From: Pseudomonas abieticivorans
Lineage (GTDB): Bacteria > Pseudomonadota > Gammaproteobacteria > Pseudomonadales > Pseudomonadaceae
NCBI RefSeq assembly: GCF_023509015.1
Contig: NZ_CP094975.1
Span: forward strand, 1,247,501-1,311,500
Reading direction: 5' to 3'
DNA: 64,000 bases
Part shown: one piece after another, positions 51,914 through 61,267 of the stretch
How positions within the stretch are numbered: position 1 is the first letter of the stretch
Layout: each line of letters starts with the position of its first letter
Translations under genes and position numbers: made by a program
The notes under the pieces: model-generated
What the model was told of the DNA's origin: nothing
The model's input: only the letters and a program-made list of their open reading frames with translations
Database searches by the model: none

Positions 51914-53293
51914 ATGATCAAAGACCCTTTCGAAAGACTCGGCCTGGACCGCGAGGTCCTCACCGTCAGCCAGCTCAACGGCCGCGCACGCGTGCTGCTT
52001 GAAGACGTGTTCAGCAATATCTGGGTGCAAGGCGAAATCTCTAACCTTGCCCGCCCGGCGTCTGGCCACGTGTATTTCACCTTGAAAGACAGCGGCGCCC
52101 AGGTGCGTTGCGCGCTGTTCCGGCAGAACGCCCAGCGCGTGCGCCAGGCGCTCAAGGACGGCTTGGCGGTGAAGGTGCGCGGCAAGGTCTCGCTGTTCGA
52201 GGGCCGTGGTGACTACCAACTGATTCTCGACACCGTGGAGCCGGCCGGTGACGGCGCGCTGCGCCTGGCGTTCGATGCGCTCAAGGACAAGCTTAGCGCC
52301 GAAGGCCTGTTCAGTGCCGAGCGCAAGGTGCCCCTGCCCGCCCACCCGCAGCGCATTGGCATCGTCAGTTCGCCCACCGGCGCGGTGATCCGCGACATCA
52401 TCAGCGTGTTCCGCCGCCGTGCGCCGCAGGTCGAACTGACCTTGATCCCCACCGCCGTGCAAGGCCGCGAAGCCACCGCGCAAATCGTGCGCGCACTGAA
52501 GTTGGCAGACAGCGCAGGCTTTGATGCGATCATATTGGCCCGTGGCGGTGGTTCGCTGGAGGACCTGTGGTGCTTTAACGAAGAGGCCGTAGCCCGCGCC
52601 GTGGACGCTTGCATCACGCCGATCGTCAGCGCGGTGGGCCACGAGACCGACGTGTCGATCAGTGACTTCGTGGCCGACGTGCGCGCGCCTACGCCGTCGG
52701 CCGCCGCTGAGTTGCTGGCTCCCGACTCAAGCGACCTGCAACGGCGCCTGGAAAGCCTGCAACGACGCCTGCTGATGCGCATCCAGAACCGCCTGCTGCA
52801 TGATCGCCTGCGCCTGGATGGCCTGACCAAACGCCTGCGCCACCCCGGTGAACGCTTGCGCCAGCAAGCCCAGCGCCTGGACGACCTGGACATGCGCATG
52901 CGCCGTGCGTTCGAGCAGCGCCTGAACCTGCGCCGCCATCGCTTGGCCCAGTTGGAAACCCGCCTGGCCGGGCAACACCCCGGCCGTGTGCTGGCACTGC
53001 TCAAGCAACGCATCGACACCCTGGCCGAACGGCTGCCGCGGGCCATGCGCGACAGCCTCAAGGCCCGCCGCCAGCAGTTGAACGCGCAGATGCAGACCTT
53101 GCACGTGGTCAGCCCCCTGGCCACCCTGGGCCGTGGCTACAGCATCCTGTTGGATGAGCGCGGCCAGGCCATCCGTAGCGCCGAACAGACCCGTACCGGC
53201 CAACGCCTGACTGCCCGCCTGGGCGAAGGCGAGCTGCACGTGCGGGTTGAAGACAACCACCTGACACCGGTCACCCTCTCTTTACTGGATTGA
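51914..53293 (+). CDS. xseA: Exodeoxyribonuclease VII large subunit
   Basis: The 459-residue subunit degrades single-stranded DNA with XseB. It has an N-terminal OB fold (LLEDVFSNIWVQGEISNL, HVYFTLKDSGAQVRCALFR), the catalytic core (RIGIVSSPTGAVIRDI, LARGGGSLEDLWCFNEEAVARA, SAVGHETDVSISDFVADVRAPTPSAAAE) and a long C-terminal coiled coil. I place the start at 51914 (MIKDPFERLG) as in orthologues; an ATG at 51905 would add MPP. It is followed after three bases by the M23 peptidase gene. Confidence 0.95.
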   Translation: MIKDPFERLGLDREVLTVSQLNGRARVLLEDVFSNIWVQGEISNLARPASGHVYFTLKDSGAQVRCALFRQNAQRVRQALKDGLAVKVRGKVSLFEGRGDYQLILDTVEPAGDGALRLAFDALKDKLSAEGLFSAERKVPLPAHPQRIGIVSSPTGAVIRDIISVFRRRAPQVELTLIPTAVQGREATAQIVRALKLADSAGFDAIILARGGGSLEDLWCFNEEAVARAVDACITPIVSAVGHETDVSISDFVADVRAPTPSAAAELLAPDSSDLQRRLESLQRRLLMRIQNRLLHDRLRLDGLTKRLRHPGERLRQQAQRLDDLDMRMRRAFEQRLNLRRHRLAQLETRLAGQHPGRVLALLKQRIDTLAERLPRAMRDSLKARRQQLNAQMQTLHVVSPLATLGRGYSILLDERGQAIRSAEQTRTGQRLTARLGEGELHVRVEDNHLTPVTLSLLD

Positions 53294-53296
53294 TGC

Positions 53297-54118
53297 ATGC
53301 CTCGCTTTTTATCTGCCCTGCTTCTGCTATGCCTGACTGCCAATGCCCACGCCGACAGTTACATCACCCGCCTGCTGAACAAGCCCGTGCCAGGGGGCGT
53401 GGCGGTGCTCGACCTGGGCTCGGGCAACGCGGCGCCCAAGGCGTTTTTCCAAGGCAAGCCGGTGATGGTGGTCAAGGAGCAGACGCAGTGGCGCGCCATC
53501 GTCGGCCTGCCGCTGAGCCTCAAGCCTGGCCCCGCGCAGGTCACCAGCGATGCGGGCAACGTCAACTTCACGGTGGGCAACAAAAAGTACCCCGAGCAGC
53601 ACATCACCCTGAAAAACAACCGCATGGTCAACCCTAACCCGGACGACCTGAAGCGCATCGACTCGGAGCTGGCCATACAAACCACTGCCTACCGCACGTT
53701 CACCCCGGGCACCCCGAGCAACCTGCTGCTGGACAAGCCGGTGGACGGCCCGCTGTCGAGTCGCTTTGGCGTGCGCCGGTTTTTCAACGGTGAAGAGCGC
53801 AACCCCCACGCCGGCCTGGACTTTGCCGTGCCGTCAGGCACGCCGATCAAGACCCCGGCCAGCGGCAAGGTGATCCTGATGGGCAATTTCTTCTTCAATG
53901 GCAATACGGTGTTCGTCGACCATGGCCAAGGCTTTATCAGCATGTTCTGCCATTTGTCGCGTATTGACGTGAAGCTGGGGCAAATCGTGCCGCGCGGCAC
54001 GGTGGTTGGGCGCGTGGGCCAGAGCGGGCGGGCCACGGGGCCGCATATGCATTGGAATATCAGCCTGAACGATGCGCGGGTGGATCCGGCGATTTTTATC
54101 AATGCGTTTCAGCCATAG
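53297..54118 (+). CDS. Periplasmic M23-family peptidoglycan endopeptidase
   Basis: The 273-residue protein has a signal peptide (LLLLCLTANAHA), an N-terminal beta-rich domain, and a LytM/M23 domain with zinc ligands in NPHAGLDFA near 175-179 and HMHW near 254-257. It begins three bases after the xseA stop, so the two are cotranscribed. It likely cuts peptide crosslinks of murein; all catalytic residues appear present, so it is not an EnvC-type regulator. Confidence 0.92.
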   Translation: MPRFLSALLLLCLTANAHADSYITRLLNKPVPGGVAVLDLGSGNAAPKAFFQGKPVMVVKEQTQWRAIVGLPLSLKPGPAQVTSDAGNVNFTVGNKKYPEQHITLKNNRMVNPNPDDLKRIDSELAIQTTAYRTFTPGTPSNLLLDKPVDGPLSSRFGVRRFFNGEERNPHAGLDFAVPSGTPIKTPASGKVILMGNFFFNGNTVFVDHGQGFISMFCHLSRIDVKLGQIVPRGTVVGRVGQSGRATGPHMHWNISLNDARVDPAIFINAFQP

Positions 54119-54125
54119 GGCCGAG

Positions 54126-54160
54126 GGGGCTTTTTCGCGGATAAATCCGCTCCTACAGAT
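54126..54160 (+). repeat. REP element
   Basis: GGGGGCTTTTTCGCGGATAAATCCGC with TCCTACAG follows the M23 gene. Confidence 0.85.
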
Positions 54161-54307
54161 TGCGCAGTCCAAACCGGTTGCGCAATTTTATTAAAACGCT
54201 CAATGAATTACTGCCACAAAATATCGTTTTACCTTTAACTTCGAGTATTTATCTCAAATATTTTACGATGCTTGCCATCTTTCACCCCAATGGTTAGGGT
54301 TGAAGGC

Positions 54308-54385
54308 ATGAAAACTCTTCACACCCTCATTTTGCTTCGCCAACACCGCTGCCTAAGCTTGGTCAGTGCACGACTACCAAGCTGA
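54308..54385 (+). CDS. Leucine-rich leader peptide upstream of leuA
   Basis: A 25-codon frame, MKTLHTLILLRQHRC then LSLVSARLPS, lies 79 bases before leuA. Seven of 25 codons are Leu (CTT, CTC, TTG, CTT, CTA, TTG, CTA); none is CTG, the codon that dominates nearby genes, and two are the rare CTA. AGGG and GAAGG lie upstream of its ATG. This is what a leucine-sensing attenuation leader looks like. The AT-rich stretch at about 54180-54280 just upstream is the likely promoter; I see no other gene in this 346-base gap. Confidence 0.75.
   Translation: MKTLHTLILLRQHRCLSLVSARLPS
54356..54383 (+). promoter_or_regulatory. Hairpin within the leuA leader frame
   Basis: AGCTTGGT (54356-54363) and ACCAAGCT (54376-54383) form a perfect 8-bp stem covering the last Leu codons and the stop of the leader peptide; an inner AGT/ACT can extend it. 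No U run follows, so it is not itself a terminator; it may act as a pause or alternative structure that responds to ribosome position. Confidence 0.65.
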
Positions 54386-54464
54386 ATCGCGTCGCCTCGC
54401 CCTCTGAAACTCTTCGCATTACGGCAGGCCCTTTTCAAAGGCCGCACAACTAGGATTGCCCCTG

Positions 54465-56138
54465 ATGACCATGCTCAAAGATCCGTCGAACAAGTACCGC
54501 GCCTTCGCCCAAGTGGATATTGCGGACCGTACCTGGCCGTCGAAGACCATCACCACCGCGCCCATCTGGTGCAGCTCGGACCTGCGTGACGGTAACCAGT
54601 CGCTGATCGAGCCGATGGACGCGGTCAAGAAGCTGCGTTTCTGGAAGACTTTGGTCGCTGTTGGCGTGAAAGAGATCGAAGCATCGTTCCCTTCTGCTTC
54701 GCAAACCGACTTCGACTTCGTGCGCACCCTGATCGAAGACGGCCACATCCCGGATGACACCACCATCCAGGTACTGACCCAAGCCCGTGAAGACTTGATC
54801 GCCCGCACCTTCGAGTCCCTCAAGGGCGCGAAGAAAGCCATCGTCCACCTGTATAACGCCACCTGCCCGGCTTTCCGCCGCATCGTCTTCAACCAGGACA
54901 AGCAAGGCGTGAAAGACATCGCGGTGAACGCGGCCAAGCTGTTCGTCAAATACGCAGCCCTTCAGCCAGAAACCCAGTGGACCTTCCAGTACTCGCCGGA
55001 AACCTTCAGCGCCACCGAGCTGGAGTTCGCCGTGGAGGTGTGTGACGCCGTGATCGAGGTGTGGAACCCGACGCCTGAGCACAAGGTGATCCTCAACCTG
55101 CCGGCCACCGTAGAAGTCTCCACCCCGAACATCTACGCCGACCAGATCGAATGGTTCGGCCGCCACGTGTCGCGCCGTGACAGCGTGCTGATCAGCCTGC
55201 ACACCCACAACGACCGTGGCACCGGCGTTGCCGCCACCGAACTGGGCCTGATGGCCGGCGCCGACCGTGTCGAAGGCTGCCTGTTCGGCAACGGCGAGCG
55301 TACCGGCAACGTCGACCTGGTGACCCTGGCCCTGAACCTTTACACCCAGGGCATCCACCCTGAACTGGACTTCAGCGACATCGACGGCGTGCGCAAAGTG
55401 GTCGAGGAGTGCAACCAGATCCCGGTGCACCCACGCCACCCGTACGTGGGCGACCTGGTACACACCGCGTTCTCCGGCTCCCACCAGGATGCCATCCGCA
55501 AGGGCTTCACCCAGCAGAAAGACGACGCACGCTGGGAAGTGCCGTACTTGCCGATCGACCCGGCCGACATCGGCCGCAGCTACGAGGCGGTGATCCGCGT
55601 CAACAGCCAGTCGGGCAAAGGCGGCATCACCTACCTGCTCGAACAGGAATACGGCATCAGCCTGCCACGCCGCATGCAGATCGAATTCAGCCAAGTGGTA
55701 CAAGGCGAGACCGACCGCCTGGGCCTGGAAATGACTGCGCAGCAGATCTACGCCTTGCTGCACAAGGAATACCTGCAAGCCAACGTGCCGTACGCACTGG
55801 TTAGCCACCGCCTGCAAGAAGAGAACGGCAACAGCAAGGTCGACGTGGAAGTGCACAACGACGGCGAAACCGCCCATTGGCACGGCAAGGGCAACGGCGC
55901 CTTGGAAGCCCTGGTGTCGGCACTGCCGATTGCCGTGGAAATCATGGACTACAACGAACACGCCATCGGCGCAGGCACCAACGCAAAAGCTGCGGCCTAC
56001 ATCGAACTGCGCGTGGCCGGTGGCAAGCCGGTGCATGGCGTGGGCGTGGATGAAAACATCACCACGGCAAGCTTCCGCGCGCTGTTCAGTGCGCTGAACC
56101 GGTCGTTGAGCCAGCAGGATGCGTCCAAGGCCGCGTAA
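54465..56138 (+). CDS. leuA: 2-isopropylmalate synthase LeuA
   Basis: The 557-residue enzyme condenses acetyl-CoA with 2-ketoisovalerate, the first step of leucine synthesis. It has the HMGL-like TIM barrel ([11 protein letters not shown] near 42 and metal-binding HTHNDRG near 245) and the C-terminal LeuA allosteric domain from about 425 that binds leucine. It is the long type II form. I use the ATG at 54465 ([14 protein letters not shown]) with AGGA upstream; TTG at 54456 is less likely. It is followed by a strong terminator. Confidence 0.96.
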   Translation: MTMLKDPSNKYRAFAQVDIADRTWPSKTITTAPIWCSSDLRDGNQSLIEPMDAVKKLRFWKTLVAVGVKEIEASFPSASQTDFDFVRTLIEDGHIPDDTTIQVLTQAREDLIARTFESLKGAKKAIVHLYNATCPAFRRIVFNQDKQGVKDIAVNAAKLFVKYAALQPETQWTFQYSPETFSATELEFAVEVCDAVIEVWNPTPEHKVILNLPATVEVSTPNIYADQIEWFGRHVSRRDSVLISLHTHNDRGTGVAATELGLMAGADRVEGCLFGNGERTGNVDLVTLALNLYTQGIHPELDFSDIDGVRKVVEECNQIPVHPRHPYVGDLVHTAFSGSHQDAIRKGFTQQKDDARWEVPYLPIDPADIGRSYEAVIRVNSQSGKGGITYLLEQEYGISLPRRMQIEFSQVVQGETDRLGLEMTAQQIYALLHKEYLQANVPYALVSHRLQEENGNSKVDVEVHNDGETAHWHGKGNGALEALVSALPIAVEIMDYNEHAIGAGTNAKAAAYIELRVAGGKPVHGVGVDENITTASFRALFSALNRSLSQQDASKAA

Positions 56139-56156
56139 GCCTTCGTCGCGTGAAGA

Positions 56157-56183
56157 AACCGGCCCTGATGGCCGGTTTTTTTT
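56157..56183 (+). terminator. Intrinsic terminator of leuA
   Basis: AACCGGCC-CTGAT-GGCCGGTT followed by a run of T, 20 bases after the leuA stop. Confidence 0.93.
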
Positions 56184-56199
56184 ATGCCTTTGGATTGGC

Positions 56200-56396
56200 G
56201 GCGCCTGCTTCGCGGAGAAATCCGCGAAAAGGACATTGCGGTGTGTCAGGCAATTTGCGTCGCCTGTTTCGCGGATAAATCCGCTCCTACAGGATGGTCG
56301 CGCTCTTGTAGGAGCGGATTCATCCGCGAAGCAAACGCCGCGGTGCACCTGGCCAACCGTGGTGATCTTTTCGCGGATGAATCCGCTCCTACAGGC
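56200..56396. repeat. Cluster of four REP elements
   Basis: The gap between leuA and the amidase gene holds a degenerate copy at 56200-56231, a plus copy at 56261-56293, a minus copy at 56305-56333 and a plus copy at 56365-56396. The second and third form an inverted pair. This is the densest REP cluster in the window. Confidence 0.9.
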
Positions 56397-56419
56397 CAGC
56401 GAGCGAAAAGAGCACCTCA

Positions 56420-57211
56420 TCAATGAAGGTCGAAGGTATCCGCATCAAGGTTGGCTGGGAAACGCGTGCGATACGCCGCCAACTCCGCCGAACTCAGCGA
56501 CACATGGAACACCCCGTCCGCCTCCCCCGCGCTCAATAAACTCTCGCCCTGAAAATCCAGCACTTGGCTATCACCGGTGTAGGTGAAGCCCTTGCCATCG
56601 GTACCCACGCGGTTCACTGCCGCCACATAGCACAGGTTTTCGATCGCCCGGGCCGGCAGCAAGCGGTTCCAATGCAGGCGCCGCGCACCCGGCCAGTTGG
56701 CGGTGTACAGCAACAGGTCGGTGCTTTCCGCGTCGCGGCTCCACACCGGGAAGCGCAGGTCGTAGCAAATCAGCGGCCGCACCCGCCAGCCCTTGAGCTC
56801 GAACTGCACCTGGCGGTCGCCGGGGGTGTAGTGATTGTGCTCACCGGCCATGCGAAACAGGTGGCGCTTGTCGTAGTGCAGCACCTCGCCGTCCGGGCGG
56901 GCCCACAGCAGCCGGTTGCGATGGCTGCCATCGGCGGCCTGGATAATCACGCTGCCAGTGATCACCGCGTCGAGCTTCTCGGCCTGGGCCTTCAGCCACT
57001 TGGTGGCGGGGCCGTTCTCCGGTTCGCACAGGGTTTCGGATTGCATCGAGAAGCCGGTGGTGAACATCTCGGGCAGGATGATCAGATCGGCCCCGCGCGC
57101 CTGCTCCAGCAAAGCATCGAAATGCTCTAAGTTGGCGGTGCGGTCATGCCAGGCCAAGGTGGTTTGCACCAGGGCCAGGTTCAGATTGGGCAGTGCTGTC
57201 AAATCACGCAT
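56420..57211 (-). CDS. yafV: Carbon-nitrogen hydrolase, omega-amidase (YafV/Nit2 type)
   Basis: The 263-residue nitrilase-superfamily enzyme has the Glu-Lys-Cys triad: E in LIILPEMFTTGF near 47, K in HYDKRHLF near 115 and C in RPLICYDLRFP near 149, plus ANWPGARRLHW. YafV-type enzymes hydrolyse 2-oxoglutaramate and similar 2-oxoacid amides. The gene start overlaps the end of the aminotransferase gene by 13 bases, matching the known pairing of glutamine transaminase with omega-amidase. I use the ATG at 57211 with GCGGAAA upstream. Confidence 0.88.
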   Translation of the reverse strand: MRDLTALPNLNLALVQTTLAWHDRTANLEHFDALLEQARGADLIILPEMFTTGFSMQSETLCEPENGPATKWLKAQAEKLDAVITGSVIIQAADGSHRNRLLWARPDGEVLHYDKRHLFRMAGEHNHYTPGDRQVQFELKGWRVRPLICYDLRFPVWSRDAESTDLLLYTANWPGARRLHWNRLLPARAIENLCYVAAVNRVGTDGKGFTYTGDSQVLDFQGESLLSAGEADGVFHVSLSSAELAAYRTRFPANLDADTFDLH

Positions 57212-58347
57212 AGTTTTTCCGCTGCGGCTCGCAGGGTCTCCTCGCGCTTGGCAAAACACAGTCGCACCAAGCGTTGTTCGGGGATCGGCGTTTGGTAGAA
57301 CACCGACACCGGGATGGTCGCCACACCCTGCTCGCGGGTCATCCACAACGCCATGTCGACGTCGTTCAGGTCCGGGCGAATGGCGGAGTAGTCGACCAAC
57401 TGAAAATAGGTACCGGCCACGCGGCTGAAGGTGAAGCGCGATGGCGTCAGCAGGTCGCAGAACAGGTCGCGCTTGGCCTGGTAGAACGCGGGCAGTTGGT
57501 CGACGTGCTCCGGGTGCGCCGCCATGTAGTCGGCCAAGGCCCACTGCAAAGGCGTGACCCCACAAAAGCTGACGTACTGGTGCACCTTGCGCAACTCAGC
57601 GCTCAAAGCCGGTGGCGCCACCACGTAGCCGGTTTTCCAACCCGTCACGTGGTAGGTCTTACCAAACGAACTGACCACGAAGGCACGCTGGTATAACTGC
57701 TCGTGGGCCAACACACTCACATGTTTGACCCCGTCGAACACCAGGTGTTCGTACACCTCGTCGCTCACCAGGTAGATGTCACGGTCGGCGATCAACGCAG
57801 CCAACTGGTCCAGTTCGGCGCGGCTGATCAGCGCGCCGCTGGGGTTGTGCGGGCTGTTGAGGATGATCATGCGGGTACGCGGGCTGAGCGCATCGCGAAG
57901 CTTTTGCCAGTCGATGGCAAAGTCCTGGGCATCCAATTGCACGTGCACGCAGCGGCCGCCGGCCAGCTCCACCGACGGCTCGTAGCTGTCGTAGCAGGGG
58001 TCGAAGACGATCACTTCGTCGCCCGTGCGGATCACGGCCTGGATGGCGCAGAAAATCCCTTGGGTGGCGCCCGGGGTGATGGTCACCTCGGTGTCGGCGT
58101 TCACCGTGCGCCCGTAACTGCGGGCGATCTTGGCCGCGACCTGCTCGCGTAAAGCGGGCAAACCGGTCATGGGGGCGTATTGGTTATGGCCGTCGGCGAT
58201 ATGCCGGGCGACTGCATCGCGCAGTGCCTGGGGGCCGTCGAAATCGGGAAAACCCTGGGACAGATTGAGCGCACCGGTTTGCGCGGCGAGCTGGGACATG
58301 GTGGTGAAGATGGTGGTGCCGACGTTCGGCAACTTACTGCTGATCAT
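57199..58347 (-). CDS. PLP-dependent aminotransferase (methionine/glutamine transaminase type)
   Basis: The 382-residue class-I aminotransferase resembles YbdL/MtnE: LNLSQGFPDFDGP, NQYAPMTGLPALREQ, TPGATQGIFCAI, NSPHNPSGALI, and the PLP lysine in SSFGKTYHVTGWKTGY near 240. It probably transfers an amino group from glutamine to 4-methylthio-2-oxobutanoate or aromatic 2-oxo acids; the overlapping downstream omega-amidase would remove the 2-oxoglutaramate formed. The ATG at 58347 (MISSKLPNVGTTIF) fits orthologues. Confidence 0.9.
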   Translation of the reverse strand: MISSKLPNVGTTIFTTMSQLAAQTGALNLSQGFPDFDGPQALRDAVARHIADGHNQYAPMTGLPALREQVAAKIARSYGRTVNADTEVTITPGATQGIFCAIQAVIRTGDEVIVFDPCYDSYEPSVELAGGRCVHVQLDAQDFAIDWQKLRDALSPRTRMIILNSPHNPSGALISRAELDQLAALIADRDIYLVSDEVYEHLVFDGVKHVSVLAHEQLYQRAFVVSSFGKTYHVTGWKTGYVVAPPALSAELRKVHQYVSFCGVTPLQWALADYMAAHPEHVDQLPAFYQAKRDLFCDLLTPSRFTFSRVAGTYFQLVDYSAIRPDLNDVDMALWMTREQGVATIPVSVFYQTPIPEQRLVRLCFAKREETLRAAAEKLCVI

Positions 58348-58432
58348 GGGCCGTTCCCTGCAAAACACCCGGCTCAGAGCGGCGCGGGGGTTAGCAGGAT
58401 AACCTTGAAAGCAGAGCCTGCGCCAGACACCT

Positions 58433-58498
58433 GTGGGAGCGCGGCTTGCCGGCGATGGCGACCTTGAGGACGCCATCGCCGGTAAGCCGCGCTCCCAC
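58433..58498. repeat. Long inverted repeat (GGGAGC...GGCTTGCC REP family)
   Basis: Arms at 58433-58460 and 58471-58498 are 28 bases long with one mismatch and a 10-base loop. It is the second copy of the family seen at 17465-17526. It lies between the aminotransferase and der genes. Confidence 0.88.
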
Positions 58499-58510
58499 GA
58501 GAGCAGACGA

Positions 58511-59974
58511 TCAGCGCTTGTCGCGGCGCTTCTTGTCGGCTTTCTTGTGGTGCGACATCAAGCGGCGCTTCTTGTTGACCTGGCGGTCGGTAAGCGAGTT
58601 CTTGTTGCCTTCGTACGGGTTATCGCCGCCCTTGAACTCGATGCGGATCGGTGTACCGACCAGCTTGAGCACGCGGCGGTAGGTGTTTTCCAGGTAACGC
58701 ACATACGACTTGGGCACGCGCTCTACCTGGTTACCGTGAATCACGATAATCGGCGGGTTGGCGCCACCCAAGTGAGCGTAACGCAGCTTGATGCGGCGGC
58801 TGTTGACCATCGGCGGCTGGTGCTCTTGCACCGCGTCTTCGAGGATCTGGGTCAGGCGGTTGGTCGGCCAGCGAGTGATCGCCGACTTGAACGAGGCCTG
58901 TACCGAAGCGTAGAGGTTACCCACGCCGGTGCCATGCAGTGCCGAGATGAAGTGGATATCGGCGAAGTCGACGAAGAACAACCGGCGTTCCAGCTCGGTC
59001 TTCACGAAGTCGCGTTCGCTCGGCACCATGCCGTCCCACTTGTTCAGCGCGATGACGATCGCACGGCCCGACTCCAGGGCAAAGCCCAGCAGGTTCAGGT
59101 CGTGGTCCACCACGCCTTCGCGGGCGTCCATCACGAAGATCACCACGTTGGCGTCTTTGATCGCCTGCAGCGTCTTGACCACCGAGAACTTCTCGACCTC
59201 TTCGTGGATCTTGCCGCGCTTGCGTACACCGGCGGTGTCGATCAGCGTGTACTTCTCGTCGTTACGCTCGAACGGGATGTAGATGCTGTCGCGGGTGGTG
59301 CCGGGCTCGTCGTAGACGATAACGCGGTCTTCACCCAGCATGCGGTTGACCAGGGTCGACTTGCCGACGTTCGGGCGGCCGATGATGGCAATCTTGATGC
59401 CATCCTTCTCGCTCGGGCCAGGGATGCGCACCTGCTCTTCGCCTTCGGCAACGCCTTCGGCCAGGTCGACTTCTTCCACGTCACGCGGGAATTCGCCCAG
59501 GGCGGCCTCCAGCAACGTGTTCACGCCACGGCCTTGTGCACCGGCAACGCCGATGGCGTGGCCCATGCCCAACGGCGCGAATTCGGCGCGGGCCATTTCA
59601 GGATCGATATTGTCGATCTTGTTGGCGACCAGGATGGAGCGCTTGTTACGCTTGCGCAAATGCTCGGCGATCATCTGGTCGGCGGCGGTGTAGCCAGCGC
59701 GCGCATCAACCAGGAACAGCACCACATCGGCTTCTTCGATGGCCAGCAGCGACTGCTCGGCCATTTTTTCGTCCATGCCATGCTCGTCACCGGAAATACC
59801 ACCGGTGTCGACCAGAATATAGGAACGCCCTTGCCAGCGCGCCTCTCCGTATTGGCGATCACGGGTAAGACCAGACAGGTCGCCGACAATAGCGTCGCGG
59901 CTCTTGGTCAGGCGGTTGAACATGGTGGACTTGCCGACGTTCGGTCGGCCCACCAGGGCGATTACGGGAACCAT
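58511..59974 (-). CDS. der: Ribosome-assembly GTPase Der (EngA)
   Basis: The 487-residue protein has two GTPase domains in tandem (GRPNVGKST near 8-16 and [10 protein letters not shown] near 200-209, with DTGG and DTAG switch motifs and NKID/NKWD) and a C-terminal KH-like domain (from about 350) with a Lys/Arg-rich tail. It acts in 50S subunit maturation. ATG at 59974 (MVPVIALVG). It follows bamB with a terminator between, so it may have its own promoter. Confidence 0.97.
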   Translation of the reverse strand: MVPVIALVGRPNVGKSTMFNRLTKSRDAIVGDLSGLTRDRQYGEARWQGRSYILVDTGGISGDEHGMDEKMAEQSLLAIEEADVVLFLVDARAGYTAADQMIAEHLRKRNKRSILVANKIDNIDPEMARAEFAPLGMGHAIGVAGAQGRGVNTLLEAALGEFPRDVEEVDLAEGVAEGEEQVRIPGPSEKDGIKIAIIGRPNVGKSTLVNRMLGEDRVIVYDEPGTTRDSIYIPFERNDEKYTLIDTAGVRKRGKIHEEVEKFSVVKTLQAIKDANVVIFVMDAREGVVDHDLNLLGFALESGRAIVIALNKWDGMVPSERDFVKTELERRLFFVDFADIHFISALHGTGVGNLYASVQASFKSAITRWPTNRLTQILEDAVQEHQPPMVNSRRIKLRYAHLGGANPPIIVIHGNQVERVPKSYVRYLENTYRRVLKLVGTPIRIEFKGGDNPYEGNKNSLTDRQVNKKRRLMSHHKKADKKRRDKR

Positions 59975-59994
59975 TAGGCTCTCCACTGCGTTAT

Positions 59995-60029
59995 TTCAGA
60001 AAATACAAAGGCCGCTGCAGGCAGCGGCC
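59995..60029 (-). terminator. Intrinsic terminator after bamB
   Basis: On the minus strand GGCCGCTG-CCTG-CAGCGGCC (60029-60010) is followed by TTTGTATTTT. It lies 86 bases past the bamB stop and just before der. Confidence 0.75.
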
Positions 60030-60115
60030 GGAGTTCGAAGCGGCCAGTACCTGCACCGCGCGCCCCACCTTGGAGGGGCTGCACAAGGCCTTCAGACCTT
60101 GAGCATAGACAACCC

Positions 60116-61267
60116 TTACTTGATGGACAGCGCTTCGAGCTTGCCGCTGTTGCCAAACACGTAAATCATGTTGCCATCTACCAGCGGACGGGCCCGCAGG
60201 CCGTCGCCGTCAATCTTTTCACGCCCTACGAAGCGGCCGTCAACCTGGCTAAGCAGGTGCAGGTAACCTTCGAAGTCGCCCACCGCCACGTAGCTGGAAA
60301 ACACTTCCGGCGCGGACAGTTGGCGGCGAGCCAGGGAGTCGTTGCTCCACAGCGAGGTGGTGGAACGCTCGTCAACGCCTTCGACGGTGCCATTGGCGCC
60401 GGCAATATAAACGCTGCCGAAGCCTTGGGCCACACCGGCATAGCTGGAAGCGTCACGCTGCCAGAGGATGCGACCGCTTTCCAGGTCCAGGCCGGCCATG
60501 CGGCCCTGGTAGCTGGCCACGTACAGTGTACCGCCAGACAGCAGCAAGCCGCCGTCGATATCCACCACGCGATCCAGCTCCGAGCGGCCTTGCGGCACGG
60601 CAATGCGCTGTTCCCAGACCGGTACGCCATTGCGCACGTCCAGGGCGACCACTTTACCGGTCGACAGGCCGGCGATGGCCAGGTGGTTGGTGACCAGCGG
60701 GGCACCGGTGCCACGCAAGGTCAGCACCGCCGGGGTACTGTCATATTGCCACAGCTGGCTGCCAGTGCTGGCGTCCAGGCCGATCAAGCGATCGTCTTGG
60801 GTTTGCACCACCACCACGTCACCGTTGGAAGCTGGCGGGGCCAGGACTTCGCTGGTGACGCGCGCGCGCCATTTTTCTTCGCCGTTGGTGGCGTCCAGGG
60901 CAATCACGTCACCACGGATAGTGCCGATCATTACCAGGCCGTAGCCCACGCCGACCGCACCGGAAACCGGCAGCTCGAGGTCTTTCTTCCAGGTCACGTC
61001 GCCGTTCAGGCGGTTCATGGCCATCACCACGCCGGTCACGTCAGCGGCATAGATGCTGTCGTTCTCGATGGCCGGTACCAGCATGTTGTAGGTCTTGCCC
61101 TGACCGTCGCCGATCGAACGGCTCCATTCCTTATGCAACACCACTTCTTCTTTGAAGTCGTGCAGCTCGGCCGGTGGCAATTCCTTCTTGCTATTGCTGC
61201 TGCAACCCGCGGCCAAAATGACCAGGGCCAGCAATCCCGCATGTTTCCAACGGCTCACGTCACGCAT
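60116..61267 (-). CDS. bamB: Outer-membrane assembly lipoprotein BamB
   Basis: The 383-residue lipoprotein has a lipobox (LVILAAGC, Cys near 22) and an eight-bladed PQQ-type beta-propeller (repeats like VIALDATNGEEKWRARV and LIGLDASTGSQLWQYD). It is a periplasmic, outer-membrane-tethered part of the BAM complex that assembles beta-barrel proteins. The ATG at 61267 overlaps the upstream tetratricopeptide gene by 8 bases. Confidence 0.96.
   Translation of the reverse strand: MRDVSRWKHAGLLALVILAAGCSSNSKKELPPAELHDFKEEVVLHKEWSRSIGDGQGKTYNMLVPAIENDSIYAADVTGVVMAMNRLNGDVTWKKDLELPVSGAVGVGYGLVMIGTIRGDVIALDATNGEEKWRARVTSEVLAPPASNGDVVVVQTQDDRLIGLDASTGSQLWQYDSTPAVLTLRGTGAPLVTNHLAIAGLSTGKVVALDVRNGVPVWEQRIAVPQGRSELDRVVDIDGGLLLSGGTLYVASYQGRMAGLDLESGRILWQRDASSYAGVAQGFGSVYIAGANGTVEGVDERSTTSLWSNDSLARRQLSAPEVFSSYVAVGDFEGYLHLLSQVDGRFVGREKIDGDGLRARPLVDGNMIYVFGNSGKLEALSIK

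Noticed and set aside
54308..54385. Chance short frame before leuA
   Set aside because: Seven non-CTG Leu codons in 25, a ribosome binding site, and an internal stem just before a leucine-synthesis gene are unlikely by chance, so I kept it as a leader peptide.
56200..56396. CRISPR array
   Set aside because: The repeats are palindromic, differ in sequence, alternate in orientation and have irregular spacing; no cas genes are present. They are REP elements.
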